Shown: in pieces, positions 24,653-32,684 of the stretch
Numbering within the stretch: position 1 is the stretch's first letter
Layout: the number at the start of each line of letters is the position of its first letter
Origin: Planctomycetota bacterium
GTDB lineage: Bacteria > Planctomycetota > Phycisphaerae > Phycisphaerales > UBA1924
Assembly (NCBI GenBank): GCA_023432465.1
Contig: JAEYUO010000032.1
Location: 1-64,000 of the forward strand
DNA length: 64,000 bases
Direction: 5' to 3'
The notes under the pieces: generated by a model
The model's input: only the letters and a program-made list of their open reading frames with translations
Database searches by the model: none
Told to the model about the DNA's origin: nothing
Program-made: the position numbers and the translations under genes

Positions 24653-25753
24653 ATGTCCACGGGATCAGTGACCCGACGTCAGGCGATTGGAACGGGAATG
24701 GGCTTTGTTGCAGGCTTTGCCGCCGCGCCGCTGGTGCGGGCGGGGGGAGTGGGGCGGGCGTCGGCAAAGTCCGGTCGGGGGCCGGTCGTCATGGGCTCGG
24801 GCGGGCATACCTACGAGGTGCAGCACGACTGGGCGATGCTGCCGCCATCGCACGCCTTCGGGAATACCCACGGAGTGTGCGTCGATTCCAAGGGGATGGT
24901 GTACGTCAAGCACACTGTGCACGCGAGCAGCTCATCGGGTGATGCGGTGTGCGTGTTCGACCCAGAGGGGAAGTTCGTCCGGTCGTGGGGGGCGGAGTTC
25001 CGCGGCGGCGCGCATGGCCTCACCCTCAGCAAGGAAGAGGGGGGCGAGTTCCTGTGGCTGTCGGATTGCAATCGCGCGGTGGTGCGGAAGACGACGCTGA
25101 CCGGCGAGACGGTGCTCGATCTCAAGTGGCCGGAGGATTCCGGGCTGTACGGAGGAGTGGGGGAGTACAAGCCGACGAACGTCGCTGTGGTGCCGGGGGA
25201 TGCGGTGGATGCGTCGGGCAAGCCGCATCCGATGCGCGGCTACGTGTTTGTCGCGGATGGATATGGGAAGTCGTGGATTCACGCGTTTGACCCGAAGGGC
25301 AACTACGTGCGCAGCTTTGGCGGGCCGGGCAACCAGCGCGGACAGACATCGTGCCCGCACGGGATCGCGATCGATTCGCGGCAAGAGGGCGAGCCGCGGC
25401 TGGTTGTGGCGGACCGGAGCAACCGGCGATTGCAGTATTTCACGCTGGATGGACGGCACGCGGGGTTCGTGACCGATGAGCTGCGATCGCCGTGCCACTT
25501 TGATACGCACGGCGAGTTGCTGCTGGTGCCGGACCTTGAGGCGAGGGTGACCCTGCTGGACAAGGACAACAAGCTGGTGGTGCAGCTTGGGGATGGAGAG
25601 AACTTCGGGCTGAGAGACAAGCCGCGGGAGCAGTTTGTGGTGGGCAGGTTCATCGCGCCGCACTCGGCGTGCTTTGACAACGAGGGGAACATCTTCGTGG
25701 TGGAGTGGGTGGAAGTCGGGCGGGTGACGAAGCTGAAGAGGGTGGGGGCGTGA
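24653..25753 (+). CDS. NHL-repeat six-bladed beta-propeller protein with Tat-like signal
   Basis: This exported protein of 366 residues is made of NHL-type propeller repeats. The N-terminus TRRQAIGTGMGFVAGFAAA is a twin-arginine signal. Repeats include NTHGVCVDSKGMVYVKHT, GDAVCVFDPEGKFVRSWG, IHAFDPKGNYVRSFGG, CPHGIAIDSRQEGEPRLVVADRSNRRLQYF (shown in two parts in the gene) and HSACFDNEGNIFVVEWVEVGRVTKL. Such proteins resemble the lyase domain of peptidylglycine amidating enzymes, or act as scaffolds; catalytic residues cannot be assigned here. ATG 24653 follows a GAGGAAC site. Its stop overlaps the GTG of the next gene, so it may be co-translated with two small unknown membrane proteins. Confidence 0.85.
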   Translation: MSTGSVTRRQAIGTGMGFVAGFAAAPLVRAGGVGRASAKSGRGPVVMGSGGHTYEVQHDWAMLPPSHAFGNTHGVCVDSKGMVYVKHTVHASSSSGDAVCVFDPEGKFVRSWGAEFRGGAHGLTLSKEEGGEFLWLSDCNRAVVRKTTLTGETVLDLKWPEDSGLYGGVGEYKPTNVAVVPGDAVDASGKPHPMRGYVFVADGYGKSWIHAFDPKGNYVRSFGGPGNQRGQTSCPHGIAIDSRQEGEPRLVVADRSNRRLQYFTLDGRHAGFVTDELRSPCHFDTHGELLLVPDLEARVTLLDKDNKLVVQLGDGENFGLRDKPREQFVVGRFIAPHSACFDNEGNIFVVEWVEVGRVTKLKRVGA

Positions 25754-26328
25754 ACATCTTTGAACTGATATGGTTTGTGTTCTTTGCGGCCTGTGTCGCA
25801 GCGGCCGCCACGATCGGAGCTGCATGGCTTGGATGGCCCGGTGGCGTGCTGGGTGCGGGTTTGGGCGTGCTGCTGGTCTGGGCAACGCTGTTCTACATGA
25901 ATCGATCAACGATGGAGGATGCGTGCTGGCGTGTCCGCGTTGTCCCGTGTGTGCTTCCGGAACCTGGGGGTTTGCAGCAGGTACTGGCGGGCGATGGTCT
26001 CACGGTTTCAGAGCCAAAGACCACGGAGAGCGTGAGGGATTCAGCAAGACGGTTGCTGGGGATCGAGGCGTATCGCTTGTGGCGTCACTGCTTGGAGTGG
26101 AGTAGTGCAACCGAGTCAATCGTGGTTGGCGGCCCCAATGGCGAGTCGGTGTTTGTCTGCGCGTCGGAGCCAGAGTCCGCTCCGCGGGGAGTCCAAGTCC
26201 TCGTCCTCCTTGGATCCGAACATGTGTTTCTGGATCAGATCGAGAAAAAGCTCAGAGTGCTTGCAACTCCCCAACGCACCAGGGATAGCTCACAGGCTGT
26301 CCGTCCCGATGGGGAGAATCGCAAGTGA
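25750..26328 (+). CDS. Unknown small membrane protein A
   Basis: I do not recognise a family. The 192-residue product begins with two close hydrophobic segments (about 3-24, FELIWFVFFAACVAAAATIGAA, and 28-50, GGVLGAGLGVLLVWATLFYM), followed by a soluble domain of about 140 residues with mixed charged and hydrophobic strands (VQVLVLLGSEHVFLDQIEKK). This looks like an inner-membrane hairpin with a cytosolic or periplasmic domain. The GTG start overlaps the beta-propeller stop by four bases, and its own stop overlaps the next GTG by four bases, which supports both starts. Base composition looks less GC-rich than the surroundings. The chain of overlaps suggests a shared function. Confidence 0.65.
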   Translation: MNIFELIWFVFFAACVAAAATIGAAWLGWPGGVLGAGLGVLLVWATLFYMNRSTMEDACWRVRVVPCVLPEPGGLQQVLAGDGLTVSEPKTTESVRDSARRLLGIEAYRLWRHCLEWSSATESIVVGGPNGESVFVCASEPESAPRGVQVLVLLGSEHVFLDQIEKKLRVLATPQRTRDSSQAVRPDGENRK

Positions 26329-26795
26329 AAGCACGTGCCGTGAAACTCGGAATCACGACCTTGATTGCCGCGGCAGTACTGATATCCGTGGCAATCGTGT
26401 GCGTCCTTGCTCTCTGGTTTGTCACGCGCGGCGGGTCCATCGCACCAACAGCGGTGATAACTACGTCAGACGGACAGCGATGGACACTCGCAACCCAGTT
26501 GAATCCGAACGGCACACGCATCGCGGTGATCACGGATGCCAACAGCCAGATCGTGTTCACCGGGTCGATGCGATTCAGCGACTACAGCCGCTGGTTCGTG
26601 TATGGCAGCGCAGGGGAGTTCTGGGTCTACAGCGGGGACATCGGAATTCTGTACTACTCGCGCGATACGGGCGGGCTTTGGGTGGAGCAGTCTTGGATCG
26701 CAAGTCTCGCGACTTCGAAGATGCCTCGTGAGTTCTATTCCAAGCTGCCGGATACGAGCCGGAAGAGAATCGATCCGGCCTTCGTGCTGCCGTGA
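26325..26795 (+). CDS. Unknown small membrane-anchored protein B
   Basis: I do not recognise a family. The 156-residue protein has a single N-terminal membrane anchor (about 8-33, GITTLIAAAVLISVAIVCVLAL) and an extracytoplasmic domain of about 120 residues. The domain is rich in aromatic residues and Ser/Thr (SRWFVYGSAGEFWVYSGDIG, YYSRDTGGLWVEQSW), which suggests a small beta-rich fold. The GTG start overlaps the stop of protein A. It ends eight bases before the convergent Gld-type ABC operon. It could be a lineage-specific partner of the upstream propeller protein. Confidence 0.65.
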   Translation: MKARAVKLGITTLIAAAVLISVAIVCVLALWFVTRGGSIAPTAVITTSDGQRWTLATQLNPNGTRIAVITDANSQIVFTGSMRFSDYSRWFVYGSAGEFWVYSGDIGILYYSRDTGGLWVEQSWIASLATSKMPREFYSKLPDTSRKRIDPAFVLP

Positions 26796-26803
26796 TTGGG
26801 TGC

Positions 26804-29002
26804 TCAGCCGCGGATCAACCGCCAAATCGTGCCCAGCAGCAGCACCAGCAGCGGCGCGCCGGCAATGAGTCCCCAGCGGATTGCCTGCAATGTCTCGGCC
26901 TGCATCGCGGGGATTGTCGGCATCGCTTGTGCCTCTGCGCTCCGGACGACCATCTCATCCTGGCCCGCGAGCCAATAGACCGCGGCCTCAAAGAGCTCGA
27001 GGTTCCCCGGCACGATCGGCACCGGCCGTCCGGCGTTCCCGGTCATCGCCTGCGTGGTCAGGTCATCCAGGAACCACCCGTTGGAGCCGACGACGAGGAA
27101 ACGCTGGCGCTCCTTGCGATCCGGGAGCGTGCGTTCCGCCGCGGCGGCTGCGATCCACGGGCCTTTGCCGTTGTCGCGTGCGGAATCTTCCTGCGGCGGG
27201 TTGGCGAGCAAGGGTCGCTGCGCGGCCGGGGTTTGGCGGAAGCGGAGCCACTCGCTCTCGCCCCACGTTCGGTCATCATCGTTGATCACGACCACGGGCC
27301 AGGCACGCAAGGCGTCCTTGGCGATCTCGATTGGCGTGACCCACGGGAGCTGCGTCCGGAGAGACTCGATCGCCTGCGCGACGGCGTGGTCCGCGCCGGG
27401 CTGCGTGATAAACAAGTCCGCGGAAACGGTCGGCCCTGACGGCGTCTGCATCTGCCGAAGCAGCGGCCGGCCTGAGTCGATCTTCAGGCCGAACATGTTC
27501 TCGGTGAACTCGACCATCGGGTCCTTCTGACCGATGGCCGGGAGCGTTGACGGCGCGACCGAGAGCAGCACCGGGCGGCCGGTCTGCGCGACAGCCTGAA
27601 TGGCCCGGGACAGCTTGATCATGCGGGCCGCGCCATCGGGCGTTCCGGCGTTGGTCGAGATCGTGACGAACACGACCGGCCTCTTGCCGTCGGGATCGAC
27701 ACGCGCGATCGAGGGCGGATCGGTGTCGATCCCTGCGGCCCACTCGACAACGCTGATCCCTCGCATCCCCAGCCGCGCGATGAGGTTGGCGAGCGGGGCG
27801 AACTCTGGGGTCAGCCGCTCTGCCTCGGTCGCGCCGTGTGTGAGGATCACGATCGGGGCCTTCTCCGTGCTGATCGCCATCAAGGCCCCGGCGAGCAGTT
27901 CCTCCGCACGTGCCCGCATGTCCGGCTGCGGCCCGACATCGGTCACGCCCGGGATTCGCCGCGGGAACAGCGCCTCGACATCCACGGCCGCCAGCGCGGG
28001 ACCGCCATCGGCCCTTGGTGGGCCGATGACCAGCGCGGCGCCTGCCCGCTCGAGCACGCGCGCGGCGGAGGTGATGCCAACTCGCGGCAACAGATCGATG
28101 GCCGCGACGAGTTGGGCCGCGCTGTCGCGGAGTTCGTTTGCGCGTTTGGCCAGCGGGGAGATGCCATCCTGCACGGCGAGCGGGACTTCGGTATCAGGCA
28201 ATCCCGACAGGCTGCTCAGGCTTCGGGCAAGCTGGTTCGCCTGAGATTGCAGGCTGGCGACGGGTTTGCGGATCTGGGAAGCGGCCAGATCGAGTGCGGG
28301 GACGGGGCTGCGGCCGATCGTCTGATTCAGCGTGATCTGTGCGGCCGCAGAGTCCTTCTTCGCATCGTTGGCGGCCACGCGGCACAGCCCGGCGGAGTCC
28401 GAGAGGTATCGCTTGACCGCGGCGGCGTTTGACGCATCAGTCGGCACGAGATCAGAGATCCTCGTGAGCGATTCGCCGATACCGTCGAGCTCTGCCGCGA
28501 TGGTCTCGACGCTCGCTGCTGCGCTGGCGACACCGTCTCGCACGGCGCGCAGCTCGGGTTCATACCGCTCGACCAGCCGCGCCAGCACGCTGTCGAGGTC
28601 CGCCGGGCCCTTGGCGGAAGCGACATCGATTGCTGTAACACGCAGATTCGGGGTCGCCCGGGCAAAGTTGTCGAGCACATCCTGCGTGCGGCTGAGCGCC
28701 CGAGGCTCCACGCCATCGAGGTTGGTGACGATGACCAGTTCGTGTGGACCGTTGAGGCGCGACAGCAAGTCGGTTGTCCGCTGCGAAAGCTGGTGCTGGC
28801 GAGAGGCGGTCGCATCGACACGATGCGGGTAGCGGTCTGCCAAGACGCCCAGGAATCCGACGACCGCGCTGATCGCGAGCAACAGTGCCGCGGCCTGCAG
28901 GCCGTAACGCGTGCGGCGACGGGCAGCGCTGTGCACGGGGTTGGCCGCGACGGGCCGCTTCGTGCCCGGCTTTGACGACTTGGTATCTGGCTTGGAGGTC
29001 AT
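26804..29002 (-). CDS. GldG-like ABC transporter auxiliary protein
   Basis: This is a 732-residue membrane-anchored protein of the Gldg/ABC-type auxiliary family. Residues ~1-55 contain a basic tail and one membrane segment (LQAAALLLAISAVVGFLGVLA). A periplasmic domain follows, beginning DATASRQHQLSQRTTDLLSRL, the family hallmark, and a coiled-coil stretch (about 110-300). A Rossmann-like region has APIVILTHGATEAERLTPEF and KRPVVFVTIST. A second membrane helix lies near the end (GLIAGAPLLVLLLGTIWRLI). Such proteins accompany ABC-2 exporters, as GldG does in gliding Bacteroidota. ATG 29002 has GGAGG five bases upstream and overlaps the permease stop by four bases. The exported substrate is unknown. 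Confidence 0.85.
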   Translation of the reverse strand: MTSKPDTKSSKPGTKRPVAANPVHSAARRRTRYGLQAAALLLAISAVVGFLGVLADRYPHRVDATASRQHQLSQRTTDLLSRLNGPHELVIVTNLDGVEPRALSRTQDVLDNFARATPNLRVTAIDVASAKGPADLDSVLARLVERYEPELRAVRDGVASAAASVETIAAELDGIGESLTRISDLVPTDASNAAAVKRYLSDSAGLCRVAANDAKKDSAAAQITLNQTIGRSPVPALDLAASQIRKPVASLQSQANQLARSLSSLSGLPDTEVPLAVQDGISPLAKRANELRDSAAQLVAAIDLLPRVGITSAARVLERAGAALVIGPPRADGGPALAAVDVEALFPRRIPGVTDVGPQPDMRARAEELLAGALMAISTEKAPIVILTHGATEAERLTPEFAPLANLIARLGMRGISVVEWAAGIDTDPPSIARVDPDGKRPVVFVTISTNAGTPDGAARMIKLSRAIQAVAQTGRPVLLSVAPSTLPAIGQKDPMVEFTENMFGLKIDSGRPLLRQMQTPSGPTVSADLFITQPGADHAVAQAIESLRTQLPWVTPIEIAKDALRAWPVVVINDDDRTWGESEWLRFRQTPAAQRPLLANPPQEDSARDNGKGPWIAAAAAERTLPDRKERQRFLVVGSNGWFLDDLTTQAMTGNAGRPVPIVPGNLELFEAAVYWLAGQDEMVVRSAEAQAMPTIPAMQAETLQAIRWGLIAGAPLLVLLLGTIWRLIRG

Positions 29003-29715
29003 CGCCACCTCCGGGATTGCAGGGTGATCGCGGCGAGGGCCACAAACCAGAAGGAGCCGAGCACGAAGAACGCGATCGTGGATGTATCGATCAGGCCGCG
29101 GGCAAAGTCGGCCACGCGGAAACTCGGCGACAGCTTAAAGAGCAGCGCTGCCCACTGCTCCGGCGCTTGCGCTGCCAGCCGCGAGGGCGCCAGGTCGAGC
29201 ACGAACAGGACGAAGAGGGTTCCGAGGAAGGCGAGCGTCTGGCTGCTGGTCAGGCACGAGGCGAGCGTTCCGACGGCCAGATACAGCATGCCCAGCAGGA
29301 CGAGGCCGAGGTACCCGGCGCCGATCGCGCCGTAATCCGGGCGCGAGAGCCACGCGAGCACGCCGACGAACGCCAGTGTCGGCAGGAGCATGGTGATCAG
29401 GAAGAGCACCGAGGCGAGGTACTTGCCCATCACGATCGTCCACTCGCCGACGGGCGAGGTGAGCATCGGCTCGATGGTGCCGGAGCGCAGCTCCTCGCTC
29501 ACCAGCCGCATCGAGATGGCCGGCGAGATGAACAGCAGCAGGCCCCACCAGATTCCGAAGAACTCGCGAAGCTCCGCCGGATTGCCCGGCACGAGGGTGC
29601 GCTGCGCGAAGAACACGGCCGACAGGCACATGAACAAAGCGATGACGACCCATCCCAGCGGGATTCGGAAGAACGAGCCATACTCGCGCATCGCAACGGT
29701 GAGAGCACGGCTCAT
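28999..29715 (-). CDS. ABC transporter permease (ABC-2/GldF-like)
   Basis: This 238-residue inner-membrane permease has six hydrophobic segments, beginning REYGSFFRIPLGWVVIALFM, with RLVSEELRSGTIEPMLTSPV, the signature loop of ABC-2 permeases such as NosY, GldF and CcmB relatives. The start ATG 29715 overlaps the ATPase stop by four bases, and its stop overlaps the GldG-like start by four bases. The longer open frame upstream lies inside the ATPase gene and is not protein-like. It forms the membrane channel of a three-gene exporter with the neighbouring ATPase and auxiliary protein. Confidence 0.9.
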   Translation of the reverse strand: MSRALTVAMREYGSFFRIPLGWVVIALFMCLSAVFFAQRTLVPGNPAELREFFGIWWGLLLFISPAISMRLVSEELRSGTIEPMLTSPVGEWTIVMGKYLASVLFLITMLLPTLAFVGVLAWLSRPDYGAIGAGYLGLVLLGMLYLAVGTLASCLTSSQTLAFLGTLFVLFVLDLAPSRLAAQAPEQWAALLFKLSPSFRVADFARGLIDTSTIAFFVLGSFWFVALAAITLQSRRWR

Positions 29716-30779
29716 GCGGCATCTCCCGTTTGGGCGTGGGATGGCCGGTCCGCGCTTGCTGCGGGTGGGGGCGCATCCTGCTCGATGACTCTCATAAACA
29801 ACTGTTCGAGCGTCGGCGACTGCCGGCGCAGGTCTCGATAAAGAACGCCGCCAAGGGAAAGCGTGCGGGCGATGGGTTCGCGAAGGTCGGGGTGAGACGG
29901 CTCGGGCAGGATGACCAGACGCACCCACTCGGCGATGTGGATGCCCGAGTCCTGCTTCTCGCCGAAGATCGGCTCGCGTGCGATGCTCGCAACGCCCGGC
30001 AGGGCCTTGAGTTTCGCGGCGATGCGGTCGAGTTCGCTCCGCCCGCCCGTCTCAGGATCAGCGCGGGTCTCGACGTACATCTCAAGAGAGTGCTTCGCGG
30101 GCACCTGCTTGAGCATGCGTGCAAGCAGTTCCGCCGGTGCGCCATCGGCACGGATGCGCCCCCGCGCGATGATCACGACCCGGTCGCACGTGCGCTCGAC
30201 CTCGGGCAGGATGTGGCTGGAGACCAGGACTGTGCGGTTCATCGCCAAGTCGCGGATCAGTGTCCGTGTCTCGCGGATCTGAGTCGGATCGAGCCCGTTG
30301 GAGGGCTCATCGAGAATGAGCACTGGCGGGTCGTGGAGAATCGCCGCGGCGAGGCCCACGCGCTGCTTGAAGCCCTTGCTCAGGTGACCGATTCGACGGC
30401 CCATGACCTCCAGCAGTTTGCACTTGTCGCCCGCCCGCAGAATCGCCCGTTTGCGGTCACCGCGACGGACACCGAAGAGCTTGGCTCGAAAGGACAGGTA
30501 GTCCTTCACCCTCATTTCGGGATACAGCGGAGCGGATTCCGGGAGGTAGCCCAGGCTTCTACGGGCGGCCAGGGAATCGTCAATGGTGTCGTATCCGCAG
30601 ACCTTGATCCGGCCGGATGAAGGTGGGAGAAACCCTGTAACCATCCGGATGGTCGTGGTCTTGCCCGCCCCGTTTGGGCCAAGAAGCCCGACGACCTGGC
30701 CCGGGACGATATCCAGGCTCACATCCTGCACGGCAGGGAAAGAGCCATAGACCTTGCTCACATGGGAAATCTGGATCAT
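29712..30779 (-). CDS. ABC transporter ATP-binding protein (GldA-like)
   Basis: This is the ATPase subunit, 355 residues. Walker A is GPNGAGKTTT (about residues 35-44), the signature motif is LSKGFKQRVGLAAAI, Walker B is PVLILDEPSNGLDP, and the H-loop is VSSHILPEVE. The C-terminal ~100 residues after the nucleotide-binding domain (KHSLEMYVETRADPETG onward) form the extra regulatory domain found in GldA, NatA and CcmA-type ABC-2 ATPases. It is the first gene of the GldA-GldF-GldG-like operon 30779-26804, all overlapping by ATGA. The first start ATG 30779 has no competitor. Confidence 0.95.
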   Translation of the reverse strand: MIQISHVSKVYGSFPAVQDVSLDIVPGQVVGLLGPNGAGKTTTIRMVTGFLPPSSGRIKVCGYDTIDDSLAARRSLGYLPESAPLYPEMRVKDYLSFRAKLFGVRRGDRKRAILRAGDKCKLLEVMGRRIGHLSKGFKQRVGLAAAILHDPPVLILDEPSNGLDPTQIRETRTLIRDLAMNRTVLVSSHILPEVERTCDRVVIIARGRIRADGAPAELLARMLKQVPAKHSLEMYVETRADPETGGRSELDRIAAKLKALPGVASIAREPIFGEKQDSGIHIAEWVRLVILPEPSHPDLREPIARTLSLGGVLYRDLRRQSPTLEQLFMRVIEQDAPPPAASADRPSHAQTGDAA

Positions 30780-30909
30780 GATTCGCGGCCGTGCGAACGC
30801 GGTTTCGACCCAGCGCGGCAGGAACGTCCGGTTGCCGTCGCGTGTGACCAGTTAGTTTAGGCTAAGCAGTTCGACCCGCCGATTGATACCAAGAGCACCC
30901 CAAAACCGA

Positions 30910-30930
30910 GATGCCAGTACAATAGGCATC
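30910..30930 (+). promoter_or_regulatory. Inverted repeat enclosing a -10-like box
   Basis: GATGCC (30910-30915) and GGCATC (30925-30930) are a perfect inverted pair with a nine-base centre. That centre contains TACAAT (30918-30923), a good -10 match. The start of the GAF-REC gene lies at 30945. No -35 is evident. The arrangement suggests an operator overlapping the promoter, or a leader hairpin. Confidence 0.35.
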
Positions 30931-30944
30931 CAGGGGTTCGGAGT

Positions 30945-32675
30945 ATGTCAGTGCAACGCCCAAAGCTTCTCATCGTTCGCGGACCGGCGATTCCGGCGGA
31001 CGACTTGGCGCGCTTGCTGAAGGATCGCTTCGACATCGTGATCATGCCGCCCGATGCGGAGCCTTCGATGGAAGCGGCATCCGTCGAGGCGGTGTTGTGC
31101 GATGCCGCCCAACTCGGGCAGGTCAGCCGTGTCGCCGGCCCCTCGCCGGAACTCGATGCGCTCTCGGTGCTCACGGCGTTGTCCGAGGGCGTGTGTGTCT
31201 CCGGGCTCGACGGGACGGTGCTCTGGGCCAATGACCGGTTCAGGGCGTTCGACGACCAGACGCGGGCACGGATCTCTGCGGTCTGCAGGCGGGCCTCGCA
31301 GCAGTTCGAGGAGCAGATGCTTGCCCAGGAGGCCGCGGGGTTCTCGGGCGGGCGGACAAACAAGTTTGAGGTCGCCTCGCCCGATGAGTCGCGGTTCTAC
31401 GAAGTCGTCGTCTCCCCGATCCGCTCGCGCGACACTTCGCGGCTTGAGCGCGTCGCCGCGCTGGTGTGGGAGGTGACCGCGTCACGCCGGTATCAGCAGA
31501 AACTCGATGCGATCGACCGCGCGGGCGCAGAGCTTGTTCGGCTCGATGCCGAGGCCGTACGCAAGCTGCACGTCGCCGACCGGCTGAAGCTGCTCGAGCA
31601 GAAGATCATCAAGTTCTCGCACGAACTCCTGCGGTTCGATCATCTTCTGGTCCGGCTCATCGATGAGCGGACAGGCAAGCTTGAGCTGGTCATCGCGTCG
31701 GGCCTCCCGCCGGAGGCGACGGAGGTGGACCTCTATGCCCAGCGCGAGGGCAATGGCATCATGGGGTACGTCGCGGCGACCGGCCGCAGCTACCTGTGCC
31801 CCGATATCGACAAGGACCGTCGCTACGTCACGGGCATGTCCGGCGCCCGATCGAGCCTGACCGTTCCGCTGCGTCTGCATGACAAGGTGATCGGTGCGTT
31901 CAACATTGAAAGCGAGCAGCTCGCCGCGTTCACGGAAGAGGACCGGCAGTTCGCCGAGATCTTTGCGACGCACGTCGCGCTGGCGCTGCACATCCTCGAC
32001 CTGCTCGTCGTTGAGCGGTGCGCTGCGGGCGAGACGGTGACCGGAACGGTCGAGGGGGAGCTTGATGAGCCGCTCGACGACATCATGCGCGAGGCGGACT
32101 GGCTGACGAAGCTCGCCGATTCCTCGCCGGAGCTTCGGGACCACGTTCAGCGCATCGTTGCGGATGTTCAGTCGATCCGCCGCCGAGTCCGCGAGGCCGC
32201 CAGCGGGCCGCAGAACATTCTGGGCGCGGAGAAGGTGCTTTCGAACATCCAGGTGGACCCCGCGCTGGCCGGCAAGAACGTGCTCGTCGCGGACGATGAG
32301 TCGAGGATCCGGCAGATCATCCGGGATGTGCTCCGCGGCAAGGGCTGCCGCGTCGTGGTCTGCAAGGACGGGGGCGAGGCGATCGCCGAACTCATCTCCT
32401 CTCAGTCGGCGGGAGAGAACGCGAGGTTCGACCTTGTCGTCAGCGATATCAAGATGCCGGACCACAACGGGTACGAGGTCTTCTCCGCGGCCCGCAAGGC
32501 GTACCCCGGCATCCCTGTCATTCTGATGACAGGCTTCGGCTACGACCCGCATCACTCGATCGTCCGCGCATCGCAGGACGGCCTTCAGTGTGTGCTCTTC
32601 AAGCCGTTCCAGATCGAGCGGCTGCTCGACGAGGTGCGCAAGGCATTGGGCATCGTCGTTGAGATCAAGGGCTGA
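30945..32675 (+). CDS. PAS-GAF-response regulator protein
   Basis: This is a 576-residue cytoplasmic signalling protein. Residues ~1-65 look like a shortened receiver-like fold (KLLIVRGPAIPADDLARLL). A PAS-like domain (about 72-185) contains LTALSEGVCVSGLDGTVLWANDRFRAF. A GAF domain (about 215-365) has ELLRFDHLLVRLID, LELVIASGLPPEA and GYVAATGRSYLCPDIDKD. A C-terminal receiver domain (about 445-570) has VLVADDESRIRQIIRDVL, phospho-Asp in LVVSDIKMPDHNGYEVF and Lys in LFKPFQIERLL. No kinase or output domain is present, so it probably relays or senses signals between other proteins. It converges on the dockerin gene with only nine bases between. Confidence 0.88.
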   Translation: MSVQRPKLLIVRGPAIPADDLARLLKDRFDIVIMPPDAEPSMEAASVEAVLCDAAQLGQVSRVAGPSPELDALSVLTALSEGVCVSGLDGTVLWANDRFRAFDDQTRARISAVCRRASQQFEEQMLAQEAAGFSGGRTNKFEVASPDESRFYEVVVSPIRSRDTSRLERVAALVWEVTASRRYQQKLDAIDRAGAELVRLDAEAVRKLHVADRLKLLEQKIIKFSHELLRFDHLLVRLIDERTGKLELVIASGLPPEATEVDLYAQREGNGIMGYVAATGRSYLCPDIDKDRRYVTGMSGARSSLTVPLRLHDKVIGAFNIESEQLAAFTEEDRQFAEIFATHVALALHILDLLVVERCAAGETVTGTVEGELDEPLDDIMREADWLTKLADSSPELRDHVQRIVADVQSIRRRVREAASGPQNILGAEKVLSNIQVDPALAGKNVLVADDESRIRQIIRDVLRGKGCRVVVCKDGGEAIAELISSQSAGENARFDLVVSDIKMPDHNGYEVFSAARKAYPGIPVILMTGFGYDPHHSIVRASQDGLQCVLFKPFQIERLLDEVRKALGIVVEIKG

Positions 32676-32684
32676 CCGCCAGGA

